A program made the translations under genes and the position numbers. DNA of 64,000 nt, taken from Nocardia sp. NRRL S-836. Lineage in GTDB: Bacteria; Actinomycetota; Actinomycetes; Mycobacteriales; Pseudonocardiaceae. Positions 8,155-16,211 of the stretch are shown in pieces. The notes beneath the pieces were generated by a model, which was not told where the DNA came from, searched no databases, and saw nothing but the letters and a program-made list of their open reading frames with translations. The stretch lies in NCBI RefSeq assembly GCF_001279525.1, contig NZ_LGDY01000014.1, positions 103,368-167,367 of the forward strand. Reading direction: 5' to 3'. Every line of letters starts with the position of its first letter. Within the stretch, counting starts at the first letter, position 1.

Positions 8155-8678
8155 GCCTTCGCGCCCCCACCGCGCAACGCGAGGAACACGCCGCCACCCA
8201 GCAGGACCACGGCGCCGGCGATCCACACCCAGAGCGGGATGCCGCCACCGGAGTCGCCGCCGCTGGAGGCGTCGGCGTCGGCCGGTGTGGTGGGCGTGCC
8301 CGTGCCGTCCTTGGTCAGCGTGAACGTCAGCTCACCGGACACCGGGTGGCCGTCCGCGGACAGGATCCGGTAGCCGATCTTGTACTGACCGGCCTTTCCG
8401 AGCGCGTTCACCTTCGCGGTGACCGCGTTGTCCTTGATCGTCGGGTCGCCCGGGACCTCGTAGTGGCCGCCGTTCGCGTCGACCACGGAGATCGTGTTGA
8501 TGTCCTTGCCGCCCTGCACGTCCTGGTCGAACGTGAGCGTGACCGCGGCCGGGCCGGCCTCCAGCGAGGCCTTGTCCTTCGGATCGCTGCTGACCAGTGC
8601 GTTGTGCGCCGACACGGGCGCGGCCGTGGTGAGCACAGCCGCACCCGCGATCAGGCACGCGATGAGTGCGCGCTTCAT
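8151..8678 (-). CDS. copC: CopC-domain copper-binding protein with C-terminal anchor
   Basis: A 175-residue exported protein. A Sec signal peptide ends at APVSA, leaving His25 as the new N terminus, which is the Cu(II) ligand in CopC proteins. The CopC beta-sandwich follows, with SDPKDKASLEAGPAAVTLTF and the conserved ILSADGHPVSGELTFTL containing the second histidine region. A Ser/Gly/Asp linker then leads to a C-terminal transmembrane segment, so the protein stays on the outer face of the membrane. It overlaps copD by 4 bases and lies 7 bases after ycnI. Confidence 0.93.
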   Translation of the reverse strand: MKRALIACLIAGAAVLTTAAPVSAHNALVSSDPKDKASLEAGPAAVTLTFDQDVQGGKDINTISVVDANGGHYEVPGDPTIKDNAVTAKVNALGKAGQYKIGYRILSADGHPVSGELTFTLTKDGTGTPTTPADADASSGGDSGGGIPLWVWIAGAVVLLGGGVFLALRGGGAKA

Positions 8679-8685
8679 CTCCGGG

Positions 8686-9417
8686 TCACGCCTTCCGACG
8701 CGACCGCAGGACGGCGCCGACACCGAAGCCCAGGCCCAGCGCACCGACGGCCAGGCCCGCGCCACCGAGGTAGCGGGCGGTCTGGTCGGCACCACCGGCC
8801 GAGGCCTCGTGCGTGTCGGCCGAGTTGGCGGCCGGCGTCGTGCCGTGACCGCCGTGGCCGTCGTCACCGGCCTTCTTCGGGGCGAGCTTCAGCGCGGGCG
8901 CCGGGTGCTCCGGCTCCTTGCCGTCGGCGCCGGCGGCCTGGCTCCAGTCCACGACCTCGCCGTTCTCGTAGGTCTGCTTGGTCGGGAGGAGCAGCGTGTC
9001 CTTCTCCGGCAGCGTGCCGAGCGCGACGTAGAACTCCTGGTACTCGGTGGTCCCGATCTTCGTGCCGGGCTCGGCGGTCCAGGTGATCGTCTTGTACGCC
9101 TCGGTGATCTCCTTGCCGGCCACCGTCACGGGCTTGTCGAGCTTGCCCTTGACGACCTCGGCCTTCCAGCCGGCCAGCGGCTTGGTGCGCACCGAGGTGA
9201 GCGGCGTGTCCTGCGGGAGCGTGACCTCGATCTTGATGGTGCCCGCGTTGTCCCGCTCGTTCGGGACGCGGAACGCGAAGGTCGCGCGGCCGCCCTGCGT
9301 GAACTCCGCGGGCTGGGCGCTGACGTGCGCGGACGCGACGGCGGGCGTGCCGAGCACGGCGATGCCGGCCACGGCGAAGACGGCGAGCGTGCGCACGCCA
9401 AATCGGTTCGTCGACAT
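8686..9417 (-). CDS. ycnI: YcnI-family (DUF1775) copper-associated protein
   Basis: A 243-residue protein. The signal peptide ends at AVASA and exposes His31 (HVSAQPAEFTQGG). In the YcnI family the N-terminal histidine and a nearby Trp/Glu set bind Cu(II). The DUF1775 beta-sandwich (31-165) is followed by a His/Gly-rich linker (DDGHGGHGTT), which may bind metal, and a C-terminal transmembrane segment with an RSRRKA tail. It is the first of the ycnI-copC-copD genes, preceded by a membrane protein at 9464. Its role is presumed copper chaperoning outside the membrane. Confidence 0.92.
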   Translation of the reverse strand: MSTNRFGVRTLAVFAVAGIAVLGTPAVASAHVSAQPAEFTQGGRATFAFRVPNERDNAGTIKIEVTLPQDTPLTSVRTKPLAGWKAEVVKGKLDKPVTVAGKEITEAYKTITWTAEPGTKIGTTEYQEFYVALGTLPEKDTLLLPTKQTYENGEVVDWSQAAGADGKEPEHPAPALKLAPKKAGDDGHGGHGTTPAANSADTHEASAGGADQTARYLGGAGLAVGALGLGFGVGAVLRSRRKA

Positions 9418-9463
9418 GAAGTTGTGGCTCCTGATTGCCAAGGGGGTGGGTGTGCGTGGGGTG

Positions 9464-9979
9464 TCAGGAACCAGCGGGAGGGCCGCGGCGGCCGTGAGCA
9501 CGACTGCGCTCGGCGGCATGCGCGCGCCGCAGGTAGGGCGTGCTCGTGAACGTCCGCACCGGCGTGAGGACCGGCGACGGCGTGAGCCTGCGGGGGATCA
9601 GGCGGGTGACCGCGGCGAACAGCCGGAACAGGGCGTTCTCCGCGTGGAACAGCAGCAGGCCGGTCAGCGTCGCGGCGACGAGGTGCGCCCCGAACATCTG
9701 CCAGGACAGCGTGCCGGTGTGCTCGTGGTTGACCCAGGTCAGCAGCAGGTGCTGCGCGAGCTGGGCCGTGGCGAGCCCGGCCATGACCGAGAGCTTCCCG
9801 GTCCGCTTGTCCGCGAGTGACGCCGCCGCGAACGCGATCAGCACCACCAGCGGCAGCGCGTGGACGAACTCCGTCAGCTCGCCGCCGCCCAGGCCGTGGG
9901 CGGCGATCGTGAGCGCCGAGGAGGTCACCGCGAGCACCGCACCGCGAAGGGTGCGCATCTCACTCGACCGGGTGCTCAC
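9464..9979 (-). CDS. Membrane protein of the copper cluster, unknown function
   Basis: 171 residues from GTG 9979, or 164 from ATG 9958. Four hydrophobic segments span residues about 8-135. Histidines lie at or near membrane edges (AAHGLGGGELTEFVHALP; HLLLTWVNHEHTGTLSWQMF; GAHLVAATLTGLLLFHAENA), which would suit a metal-handling membrane protein. The basic tail is likely cytoplasmic. It is 46 bases upstream of ycnI on the same strand and divergent from the BCCT transporter. No family name is certain, so the link with copper rests on position and on the histidines. Confidence 0.7.
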   Translation of the reverse strand: MSTRSSEMRTLRGAVLAVTSSALTIAAHGLGGGELTEFVHALPLVVLIAFAAASLADKRTGKLSVMAGLATAQLAQHLLLTWVNHEHTGTLSWQMFGAHLVAATLTGLLLFHAENALFRLFAAVTRLIPRRLTPSPVLTPVRTFTSTPYLRRAHAAERSRAHGRRGPPAGS

Positions 9980-10025
9980 GGACCTGAGGGTAATCGGACC
10001 GGTTTACCCCGGTCCACGACTGGGT

Positions 10026-11687
10026 ATGCAGGGCCGCATGCACAACCAATGCGACCGGCCGGGCCGCACCGACCGGGTCGTGTTCGGCGTTGCCGCAGGT
10101 CTCACGCTCGCGTTCGTGACCTGGGGAATCGTCGGTACCGACTCGCTGGCCTCTGCCTCGAAGACCGCACTCGGCTGGGTCATCCAGAACTTGGGATGGG
10201 CCTTCGTGCTCACCGCGTCCGGCTTCGTGCTGTTCGCTCTCTGGCTCGCCTTCAGCCGCTACGGCAAGATCCCGCTCGGTCGTGACGACGAGAAACCCGA
10301 GTTCAAGACCGTGTCGTGGGTGGCGATGATGTTCAGCGCCGGCATGGGCATCGGGCTGATGTTCTACGGCGTCAACGAGCCGCTCACGCACTTCGTGAAG
10401 CCACCGCCCGGCACCGACGGCGACCCGCTCGAGACCGCGATGGCCACCACGCTCTTCCACTGGACCCTGCACCCGTGGGCGATCTACGCCGTCGTCGGCA
10501 TCGCGATCGCGTACGGCAGCTTCCGGCGTGGCCGGTCGTCGCTGATCAGTGCCGCTTTCGCCCCGCTGCTCGGCCGCAGGGCCGCGTCCGGGTGGGGCCG
10601 CGCGATCGACGTCATGGCGATCTTCGCGACGCTCTTCGGCTCGGCCGCCTCGCTCGGTCTCGGCGCCCTGCAGATCGGCAGCGGGCTGGAGGCGGCCGGC
10701 TGGGGCGGCAACATCGGCAAGGGCGTGCTCGTCGCGGTCATCGCCGTGCTGACCGTGGCGTTCGTCGCGTCCGCCGTGTCCGGGGTCGCGAAGGGCATCC
10801 AGTGGCTGTCGAACATCAACATGGTGCTGGCCGTGGTGCTGGCGCTGTTCCTGTTCGTGGTCGGCCCGACGGTCTTCATCCTGAACCTGCTGCCGACCGC
10901 GCTCGGTGACTACTTCCGAGAGCTCGCCGACATGGCCGGCCGCACCGCCGCCTCCGGTGGCGAGGCGACCGAGACGTGGCTGTCCGGCTGGACGATCTTC
11001 TACTGGGCCTGGTGGATCTCCTGGACGCCGTTCGTCGGCACGTTCATCGCGCGCATCTCCCGCGGCCGCACGATCCGGCAGTTCGTCGCCGGCGTGATCC
11101 TGGTGCCGTCGGCGGTGTCGCTGGTGTGGTTCGCGATCCTGGGCGGCTCCGCGATCTTCGAGCAGCGGTCCGGTGTGGACCTCGCCGGTCAGTCGACGCC
11201 GGAGTCGCAGCTCTTCTCGCTGCTCGACCAGTTCCCGCTGGCGACCGTGTCCGGCGTCGTCGTGATGGTGCTGGTGGCGATCTTCTTCGTGTCCGGCGCG
11301 GACGCCGCGTCGATCGTGATGGGAACGCTCTCGCAGCACGGCACGATGCAGCCGGCCAAGTCCGTGGTGGTCTTCTGGGGCGTGCTGACCGGTGCCGTCG
11401 CGGCGGTGATGCTGCTGGTCGGCGGCTCGAACGCGCTGACCGGCCTGCAGAACCTCACGATCATCGCGGCGCTGCCGTTCATGGTCGTGATGGTCGGCCT
11501 GTGCGTCTCGCTGGCCAAGGATCTGCGGTCGGACCCGATGATCAGGCGGGAGGAACGTGTGGCCGAGGTCATGGAGGAGGTCACCGCGCACCTCGACCCG
11601 GGACAGGTGGTCGAGCAGGCGGCGGTCGAGGCCGTGGCCAAGGTGACCGGGCGCACGCCCGACGTCAGCGCACGTTCAGACGCCTGA
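10026..11687 (+). CDS. BCCT-family betaine/choline/carnitine-type transporter
   Basis: A 553-residue protein with 12 predicted membrane helices and family signatures: SAGMGIGLMFYGVNEPLTHF in helix 3 and YWAWWISWTPFVGTFIARIS, the Trp-rich substrate region of helix 8. BCCT transporters import glycine betaine, choline, carnitine or ectoine, often for osmoprotection and often with Na+. The C-terminal tail (EERVAEVMEEVTAHL onward) is acidic and may be an osmosensing tail. ATG 10026 is used and ATG 10038 is also possible. Its end overlaps the opposing DUF6474 gene by 23 bases. Confidence 0.93.
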   Translation: MQGRMHNQCDRPGRTDRVVFGVAAGLTLAFVTWGIVGTDSLASASKTALGWVIQNLGWAFVLTASGFVLFALWLAFSRYGKIPLGRDDEKPEFKTVSWVAMMFSAGMGIGLMFYGVNEPLTHFVKPPPGTDGDPLETAMATTLFHWTLHPWAIYAVVGIAIAYGSFRRGRSSLISAAFAPLLGRRAASGWGRAIDVMAIFATLFGSAASLGLGALQIGSGLEAAGWGGNIGKGVLVAVIAVLTVAFVASAVSGVAKGIQWLSNINMVLAVVLALFLFVVGPTVFILNLLPTALGDYFRELADMAGRTAASGGEATETWLSGWTIFYWAWWISWTPFVGTFIARISRGRTIRQFVAGVILVPSAVSLVWFAILGGSAIFEQRSGVDLAGQSTPESQLFSLLDQFPLATVSGVVVMVLVAIFFVSGADAASIVMGTLSQHGTMQPAKSVVVFWGVLTGAVAAVMLLVGGSNALTGLQNLTIIAALPFMVVMVGLCVSLAKDLRSDPMIRREERVAEVMEEVTAHLDPGQVVEQAAVEAVAKVTGRTPDVSARSDA

Positions 11688-12099
11688 GCAGTTCCTGTTC
11701 CAGCACGTCCAGATCAGTTCCGACGGCCCGGTGCGCGGCTTTGCGCCGGGCCGTCGGCATGCGTTCGGACGCCCGCACGGCGGCGAGCAGCTGGGAGAGC
11801 CGCGCCTCGGTCTTCGAAACCCAATCGGAATCCGCCGCCCGCAAGGTCTCCAACGAGTCCGCGAAGCCGACGATCCGCGCGTGCAGCCGGGCGCCGTAGC
11901 CGGAGTACCTGCCGATGTCGGCGACGTCGATGCCGAGCCTGCGCGCGCGGTACCGGTCGTACTGCTCGCTCAAAAGCCCAGCTCCGCGGGCGATCACCGG
12001 GGCCAGCACCGGAATGAGTGCGGGCGCCACCACCTTCGCGACCCCGACCAGGTTCTTGGCCCTGCCGGGCGTGAAGCCGGCCTTCGCTTTGCGCGCCAT
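11665..12099 (-). CDS. DUF6474 family protein
   Basis: A 144-residue protein that begins MARKAKAGFTPGRAKNLVGV, followed by a hydrophobic stretch (AKVVAPALIPVLAPVIARG) and a Tyr/Arg-rich amphipathic helix. This profile matches the actinobacterial DUF6474 family, whose role is not known. The Ala/Arg-rich C terminus is helical. It overlaps the opposing BCCT gene tail to tail and is divergent from the RecB-like nuclease at 12182. Confidence 0.75.
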   Translation of the reverse strand: MARKAKAGFTPGRAKNLVGVAKVVAPALIPVLAPVIARGAGLLSEQYDRYRARRLGIDVADIGRYSGYGARLHARIVGFADSLETLRAADSDWVSKTEARLSQLLAAVRASERMPTARRKAAHRAVGTDLDVLEQELLRRLNVR

Positions 12100-12181
12100 T
12101 CGGGTGCACCTCCTCCGTCACGTGAAACTTACTGCCCAGGTTGCCGACACATCAGCTCGACTCGCGACATACCCTGCTTCA

Positions 12182-13825
12182 GTGACTTCCCAGGTGCAGC
12201 TAGACGCCGGCGTGGTCACTCGTTGTCGGCGGCGGGTGCACCTCGAAAACGATCCGGAGATGCGCGACGCTCCCAAGGCGGCGCCGGACCCGGCTTCGGA
12301 ACAACGGAAAGCGGACGCGACGAACCACCGCCGTGCGGTGGCCGACGCGCTCGGCAGGATCGTCGGATCGGACTTCTTCGAGGTGCCGGCCGGACCGGAC
12401 GTGCGCAGCGCGGACCGGGAACGCGTGACGCTCGCCGCGATGGAGATGGGCGCGCCGTACATCTGGGGTGCCGCGCTGCCGCGTGACCCGCGGGGCGGCC
12501 GTCGTGGCGGCATCGACCTGCTGGTGAAGGACGCGACCGGGTACGTGCCGGTGCTCGTCGTGCGGCACAAGATCACCGATCCGGGCCAGGGCGCGCGCAC
12601 CAGCCCGCTGACCATGCCGTTGCCCGGTGGCAGCCGCACGGACCCGCACCGCAAGGTCCGTCCCCAGCCGCGCGACCAGCTGCGGCTGGCCCACGCGCAA
12701 CGGCAGCTCCAGGCCGCCGGGTACGCGACGAACAGCCGTGCGACCGGTGGCGTGATCGGCATGGACGCCGACGTGGTGCTGTGGCACGACCTGGAGGCGC
12801 CGACGTGGCCGGGTGGCCGCACCGCGCTGGCCGAGTACGACGCGCGGTTCTCCGACCGGCTGGCCGTGGCGCTGGCGGCGGTGAACCAGAACGACCCGCT
12901 CGCCAGGCCGTCGCGCATCGTCGACTGCAAGACCTGCCCGTGGTGGCCGACCTGCGACAACGACCTCAAACAGGGCAGGGACGTCTCGCTCGTCGTGCGC
13001 GGCGAGGACGCGGTGGCGCTGCGCAGGATCGGTTTGTCCACTGTGGACAAGCTGGCCGAGCTGGACCCGGCCGCGGAAGGTCCGATCCAGCTCGTCGGCA
13101 TGCCGTTCGGTGACGCCGTGGTGCTCGCGCGGGCGTGGCTGCGCGACCTCACGCTGGTCCGCCGGGTGCCCGAGATGAGCGTGCCGCGCGCGGACGTCGA
13201 GGTCGACGTCGACATGGAGAGCTTCGGCGACCTCGGCGCGTACATGTGGGGATGTCTGTTGTCCGGCAAGGACATCGACGAGGAACACGGCTACCGCGCG
13301 TTCGTCACGTGGGACGAGCTGCCGTGCGACGACGAGGCGCGGTCGTTCGCCGAGTTCTGGACCTGGTTGACCGGCATCCGCCTGCGCGCCAAGGCACGCG
13401 GGCTGTCGTTCCGCGCCTACTGCTACAACGAGCTCGCCGAGAACCGCTGGCTGCTGGGGTCGGCGGAACGGTTCGCGGGCAAGCCCGGCATCCCGACGGT
13501 GGCGCAGGTCAAGGAGTTCATCGGCTCCGACTCGTGGGTCGACCTGTTCGGCATCGTCCGCGAGCAGTTCCTGTGCGCGCACGGCAAAGGCCTCAAGATC
13601 ATCGCTCCGGTGGCCGGGTTCTCCTGGCGCGACCCGGAGGCCGGCGGCGAGAACTCCATGCGCTGGTACCGGTCCGCGGTCGGGATGAACGGCGAGGCCC
13701 TCGACGTCGACCAGCGGCGCCGGCTGCTGGAGTACAACGAGGACGACGTCCGGGCCACCCACCGCCTGCGCGAGTGGATGACCTCGGACGCGATGTCCAA
13801 GCTGCCGTACGCGGGCGACCTCTAG
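12182..13825 (+). CDS. TM0106-type RecB-like nuclease
   Basis: 547 residues from GTG 12182, with no strong ribosome site visible. The N-terminal half resembles PD-(D/E)xK RecB-family nucleases (GGIDLLVKDATGYVPVLVVR gives the Asp and following hydrophobic strand). A Cys set DCKTCPWWPTC (about residue 247) may hold a metal or Fe-S cluster. The C-terminal half resembles a DEDD 3'-5' exonuclease, ending in the exonuclease III-like motif YNEDDVRATHRL (about residue 517). It is probably a DNA repair or recombination enzyme. It stands alone, its last four bases overlapping the opposing SDR. Confidence 0.8.
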   Translation: MTSQVQLDAGVVTRCRRRVHLENDPEMRDAPKAAPDPASEQRKADATNHRRAVADALGRIVGSDFFEVPAGPDVRSADRERVTLAAMEMGAPYIWGAALPRDPRGGRRGGIDLLVKDATGYVPVLVVRHKITDPGQGARTSPLTMPLPGGSRTDPHRKVRPQPRDQLRLAHAQRQLQAAGYATNSRATGGVIGMDADVVLWHDLEAPTWPGGRTALAEYDARFSDRLAVALAAVNQNDPLARPSRIVDCKTCPWWPTCDNDLKQGRDVSLVVRGEDAVALRRIGLSTVDKLAELDPAAEGPIQLVGMPFGDAVVLARAWLRDLTLVRRVPEMSVPRADVEVDVDMESFGDLGAYMWGCLLSGKDIDEEHGYRAFVTWDELPCDDEARSFAEFWTWLTGIRLRAKARGLSFRAYCYNELAENRWLLGSAERFAGKPGIPTVAQVKEFIGSDSWVDLFGIVREQFLCAHGKGLKIIAPVAGFSWRDPEAGGENSMRWYRSAVGMNGEALDVDQRRRLLEYNEDDVRATHRLREWMTSDAMSKLPYAGDL

Positions 13826-14580
13826 CGGGGAGCCATCCGGAGAGCGCCGTCCATGCGGATGACCTCGCCGTTCAGGTAGTCGTGCTCGACGAGCGAGATC
13901 GCGAGCTGCGCGTACTCCGACGGCTGCGCGAGCCGCTTCGGGAACGGCACACCGGCGGCGAGGCCCGCGCGGAACTCGTCGGAGACGGTCGCGAGCATCG
14001 GGGTGTCGACGATGCCGGGCGCGATGGTCAGCACGCGGATGCCGACGGAGGACAGGTCGCGCGCCGCCGGGAGGGTCATGCCGACCACGCCGCCCTTGGA
14101 GGAGGCGTAGGCGACCTGGCCGATCTGGCCGTCGAACGCGGCGATCGAGGCGGTGTTGATGATGACGCCGCGGGCGCCGTGCTCCAGCTCCTCCGTCTTG
14201 CCCATCGCGGCGGCGGCCAGGCGCAGCACGTTGAACGTGCCGATCAGGTTGACCTCGATGACCTTGCGGTACAGGTCGAGGTCGTGCGGGCCGGTCTTGC
14301 CGACGGTCCTGGTCGACGGGCCGATGCCCGCGCAGTTCACCGTGATGCGCAGCGGGGCGCCGGAGCCGGCGGCGGTGTCGACCGCGGCCTGCACCTCTTC
14401 ACCGGAGGTCACGTCGGCCGCCAGGTAGGTGACGTTCTTGACGGCGTCGGCCTTCTCGATGGCGCCGGGCAGGTCGAGCGCGAACACCTGCGCTCCACGA
14501 GCCGCGAGCGCACGTGCGGTCGCGCCGCCGAGACCGGACGCGCCACCGGTGACGATGGCCGCGGTACCCGAGATCTCCAT
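13822..14580 (-). CDS. SDR, 3-hydroxyacyl-CoA dehydrogenase type II-like
   Basis: A 252-residue SDR. It has TGGASGLGGATARALAARGA (cofactor site), NCAG, IINTASIAAFDGQIGQVAYA followed by the Y-A-S-S-K catalytic set, and the APGIVDTPML strand. The LDLPGA loop after beta-2 suggests NAD+ preference. The FDGQIGQVAYASSKGG block is typical of type II 3-hydroxyacyl-CoA dehydrogenases (HSD17B10-like), which oxidise short 3-hydroxyacyl-CoA or branched intermediates. It is monocistronic, opposing the RecB-like gene. Confidence 0.88.
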   Translation of the reverse strand: MEISGTAAIVTGGASGLGGATARALAARGAQVFALDLPGAIEKADAVKNVTYLAADVTSGEEVQAAVDTAAGSGAPLRITVNCAGIGPSTRTVGKTGPHDLDLYRKVIEVNLIGTFNVLRLAAAAMGKTEELEHGARGVIINTASIAAFDGQIGQVAYASSKGGVVGMTLPAARDLSSVGIRVLTIAPGIVDTPMLATVSDEFRAGLAAGVPFPKRLAQPSEYAQLAISLVEHDYLNGEVIRMDGALRMAPR

Positions 14581-14656
14581 GCCTTCATCCTCCTCGAAGC
14601 GAACTGCTCGCGAGGAGGTTAACGGTCGTTACCCGAGAATCAACCTCCGGACCGGC

Positions 14657-14749
14657 TCAGCGGTCGGTCAAGTGGAGCAGTGCTACCAGCGGCACCGCTG
14701 CCAGCACCGCGAGGCCGATGAAGATCATTGCGATCAGCAGTACTCCCAT
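14657..14749 (-). CDS. 30-residue single-helix membrane protein
   Basis: MGVLLIAMIFIGLAVLAAVP is followed by LVALLHLTDR, nearly all one transmembrane helix. It starts at ATG 14749 with a weak AGTTCAGG site and lies between the SDR (14580) and UDP-glucose dehydrogenase. Such tiny membrane proteins are common but hard to prove from sequence alone. Confidence 0.4.
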   Translation of the reverse strand: MGVLLIAMIFIGLAVLAAVPLVALLHLTDR

Positions 14750-14890
14750 GCCTGAACTTTGCCGTTCGGCGGCGTTCTCACACATCGCCCGCGCCGGTAG
14801 ACCTCTGGTAGGAGATCTGTCACGGTCAGCTACGACGAAAGTCGTACGGCGTTGGCCCTGCGGCCAACTGGGGATGTCAGGGTCACCCTC

Positions 14891-16192
14891 ATGTTCGCCC
14901 GTCGGATCGCGGTCGTCGGCACCGGCTACGTGGGCTTGACCACGGGAGCCTGCCTCGCTTCTCTCGGACACCGCGTCGTGTGCGCGGACGTCGACGCGGT
15001 GAAGGTCGCCAGACTGCGTGCCGGTCAGGTCGACATCCTCGAACCGGGACTCGCCGAGCTCGTCGTCGAGGGCCAGGCGGCCGGGCGGCTGGAGTTCGTC
15101 GTCGGGGCCGCCCCCGCCGTCGAGGGCGCCGAGGTCGTGTTCTTCTGCCTGCCGACGCCGATGGGCGCCGGTGGTGCGGCCGACCTGAGCGCCGTCGAGT
15201 CGGTCGCCACGGAGATCCGCGACGTGCTGCCGTACGGAACGGTCGTGGTCACCAAGTCCACGGTGCCCGTCGGCACGTCAGAACGCGTGCGCGCGTTGCT
15301 CGGCCGTGAGGACGTGGCGGTCGTGTCGAACCCCGAGTTCCTGCGGGAAGGCACGGCGGTGAAGGACTTCCTGCACCCGGACCGGATCGTGGTCGGGTCG
15401 GACTCGCCGTCGGCGGCCGAGCGGGTGGCGGCGTTGTTCGTCAAGCTGGGCGCGCCGACCGTGCTGATGGACGCCGCCAGCGCCGAGATGGTCAAGTACG
15501 CCGCGAACTGCTTCCTGGCGATGAAGCTCTCGTACGTCAACGCGGTCGCCGAGCTGTGCGAACGGCTGGGCGCCGACGTCGAGTCGGTCACCGAGGGCAT
15601 GGGCCACGACCGGCGGATCGGCCAGTCGTTCCTGCGGCCGGGACCCGGCTGGGGCGGTTCATGCCTGCCCAAGGACACGCACGCGATGGTGCAGATCGCG
15701 GAGGCGGCCGGTGTCGACTTCGGACTGATCCGGTCCACGATCGAGGCGAACGTCCGCGCGCAGCTGCGGGTGGTCGAGAAGGTCCGCGCCGCGTGCGGCG
15801 GAACTCTGGCCGGTGTGCGGGTCGGGGTGCTCGGGCTCGCGTTCAAGGCCGGCACGAACGACCTGCGCGACTCACCGGCGCTGGCCGTGGCGGAGCAGCT
15901 GGTGCTGGAGGGCGCCGAGCTCACCGCGTACGACCCCGAGGTGACCGGACCGATCGCCGGAATGCTCGTGGTCGACGACCCGTACCAGGCCGTGAAGGGC
16001 GCCGAGGCGGTCGTGCTGCTGACGGACTGGCCGGTGTTCCGCACGCTCGACTGGGTGCGGGTGTCCGAGCTGATGGACGGCCACACGATCATCGACTCCC
16101 GCAACCACCTGGACGCCGACGCGCTGGCCCGTGCCGGACTGCGCCATTCGGGCGTGGGGCGTGCGTCACTCGGCGTCACGCAATTTAGTTAG
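14891..16192 (+). CDS. ugd: UDP-glucose 6-dehydrogenase
   Basis: A 433-residue enzyme of the UDP-glucose/GDP-mannose dehydrogenase family. It oxidises UDP-glucose to UDP-glucuronate in two NAD+-dependent steps. It starts with IAVVGTGYVGLTTGACLASL (Rossmann fold). The catalytic cysteine is Cys258 in GGSCLPKDTHAM, and the helical dimer core and C-terminal UDP-binding domain (GVLGLAFKAGTNDLRDSPAL) are complete. The product feeds glycan synthesis, which suits the glycosyltransferase cluster 3 kb downstream. ATG 14891 begins the Rossmann strand at residue 6. Confidence 0.95.
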   Translation: MFARRIAVVGTGYVGLTTGACLASLGHRVVCADVDAVKVARLRAGQVDILEPGLAELVVEGQAAGRLEFVVGAAPAVEGAEVVFFCLPTPMGAGGAADLSAVESVATEIRDVLPYGTVVVTKSTVPVGTSERVRALLGREDVAVVSNPEFLREGTAVKDFLHPDRIVVGSDSPSAAERVAALFVKLGAPTVLMDAASAEMVKYAANCFLAMKLSYVNAVAELCERLGADVESVTEGMGHDRRIGQSFLRPGPGWGGSCLPKDTHAMVQIAEAAGVDFGLIRSTIEANVRAQLRVVEKVRAACGGTLAGVRVGVLGLAFKAGTNDLRDSPALAVAEQLVLEGAELTAYDPEVTGPIAGMLVVDDPYQAVKGAEAVVLLTDWPVFRTLDWVRVSELMDGHTIIDSRNHLDADALARAGLRHSGVGRASLGVTQFS

Positions 16193-16211
16193 CGTCGCAT
16201 ACCTTTATGGG

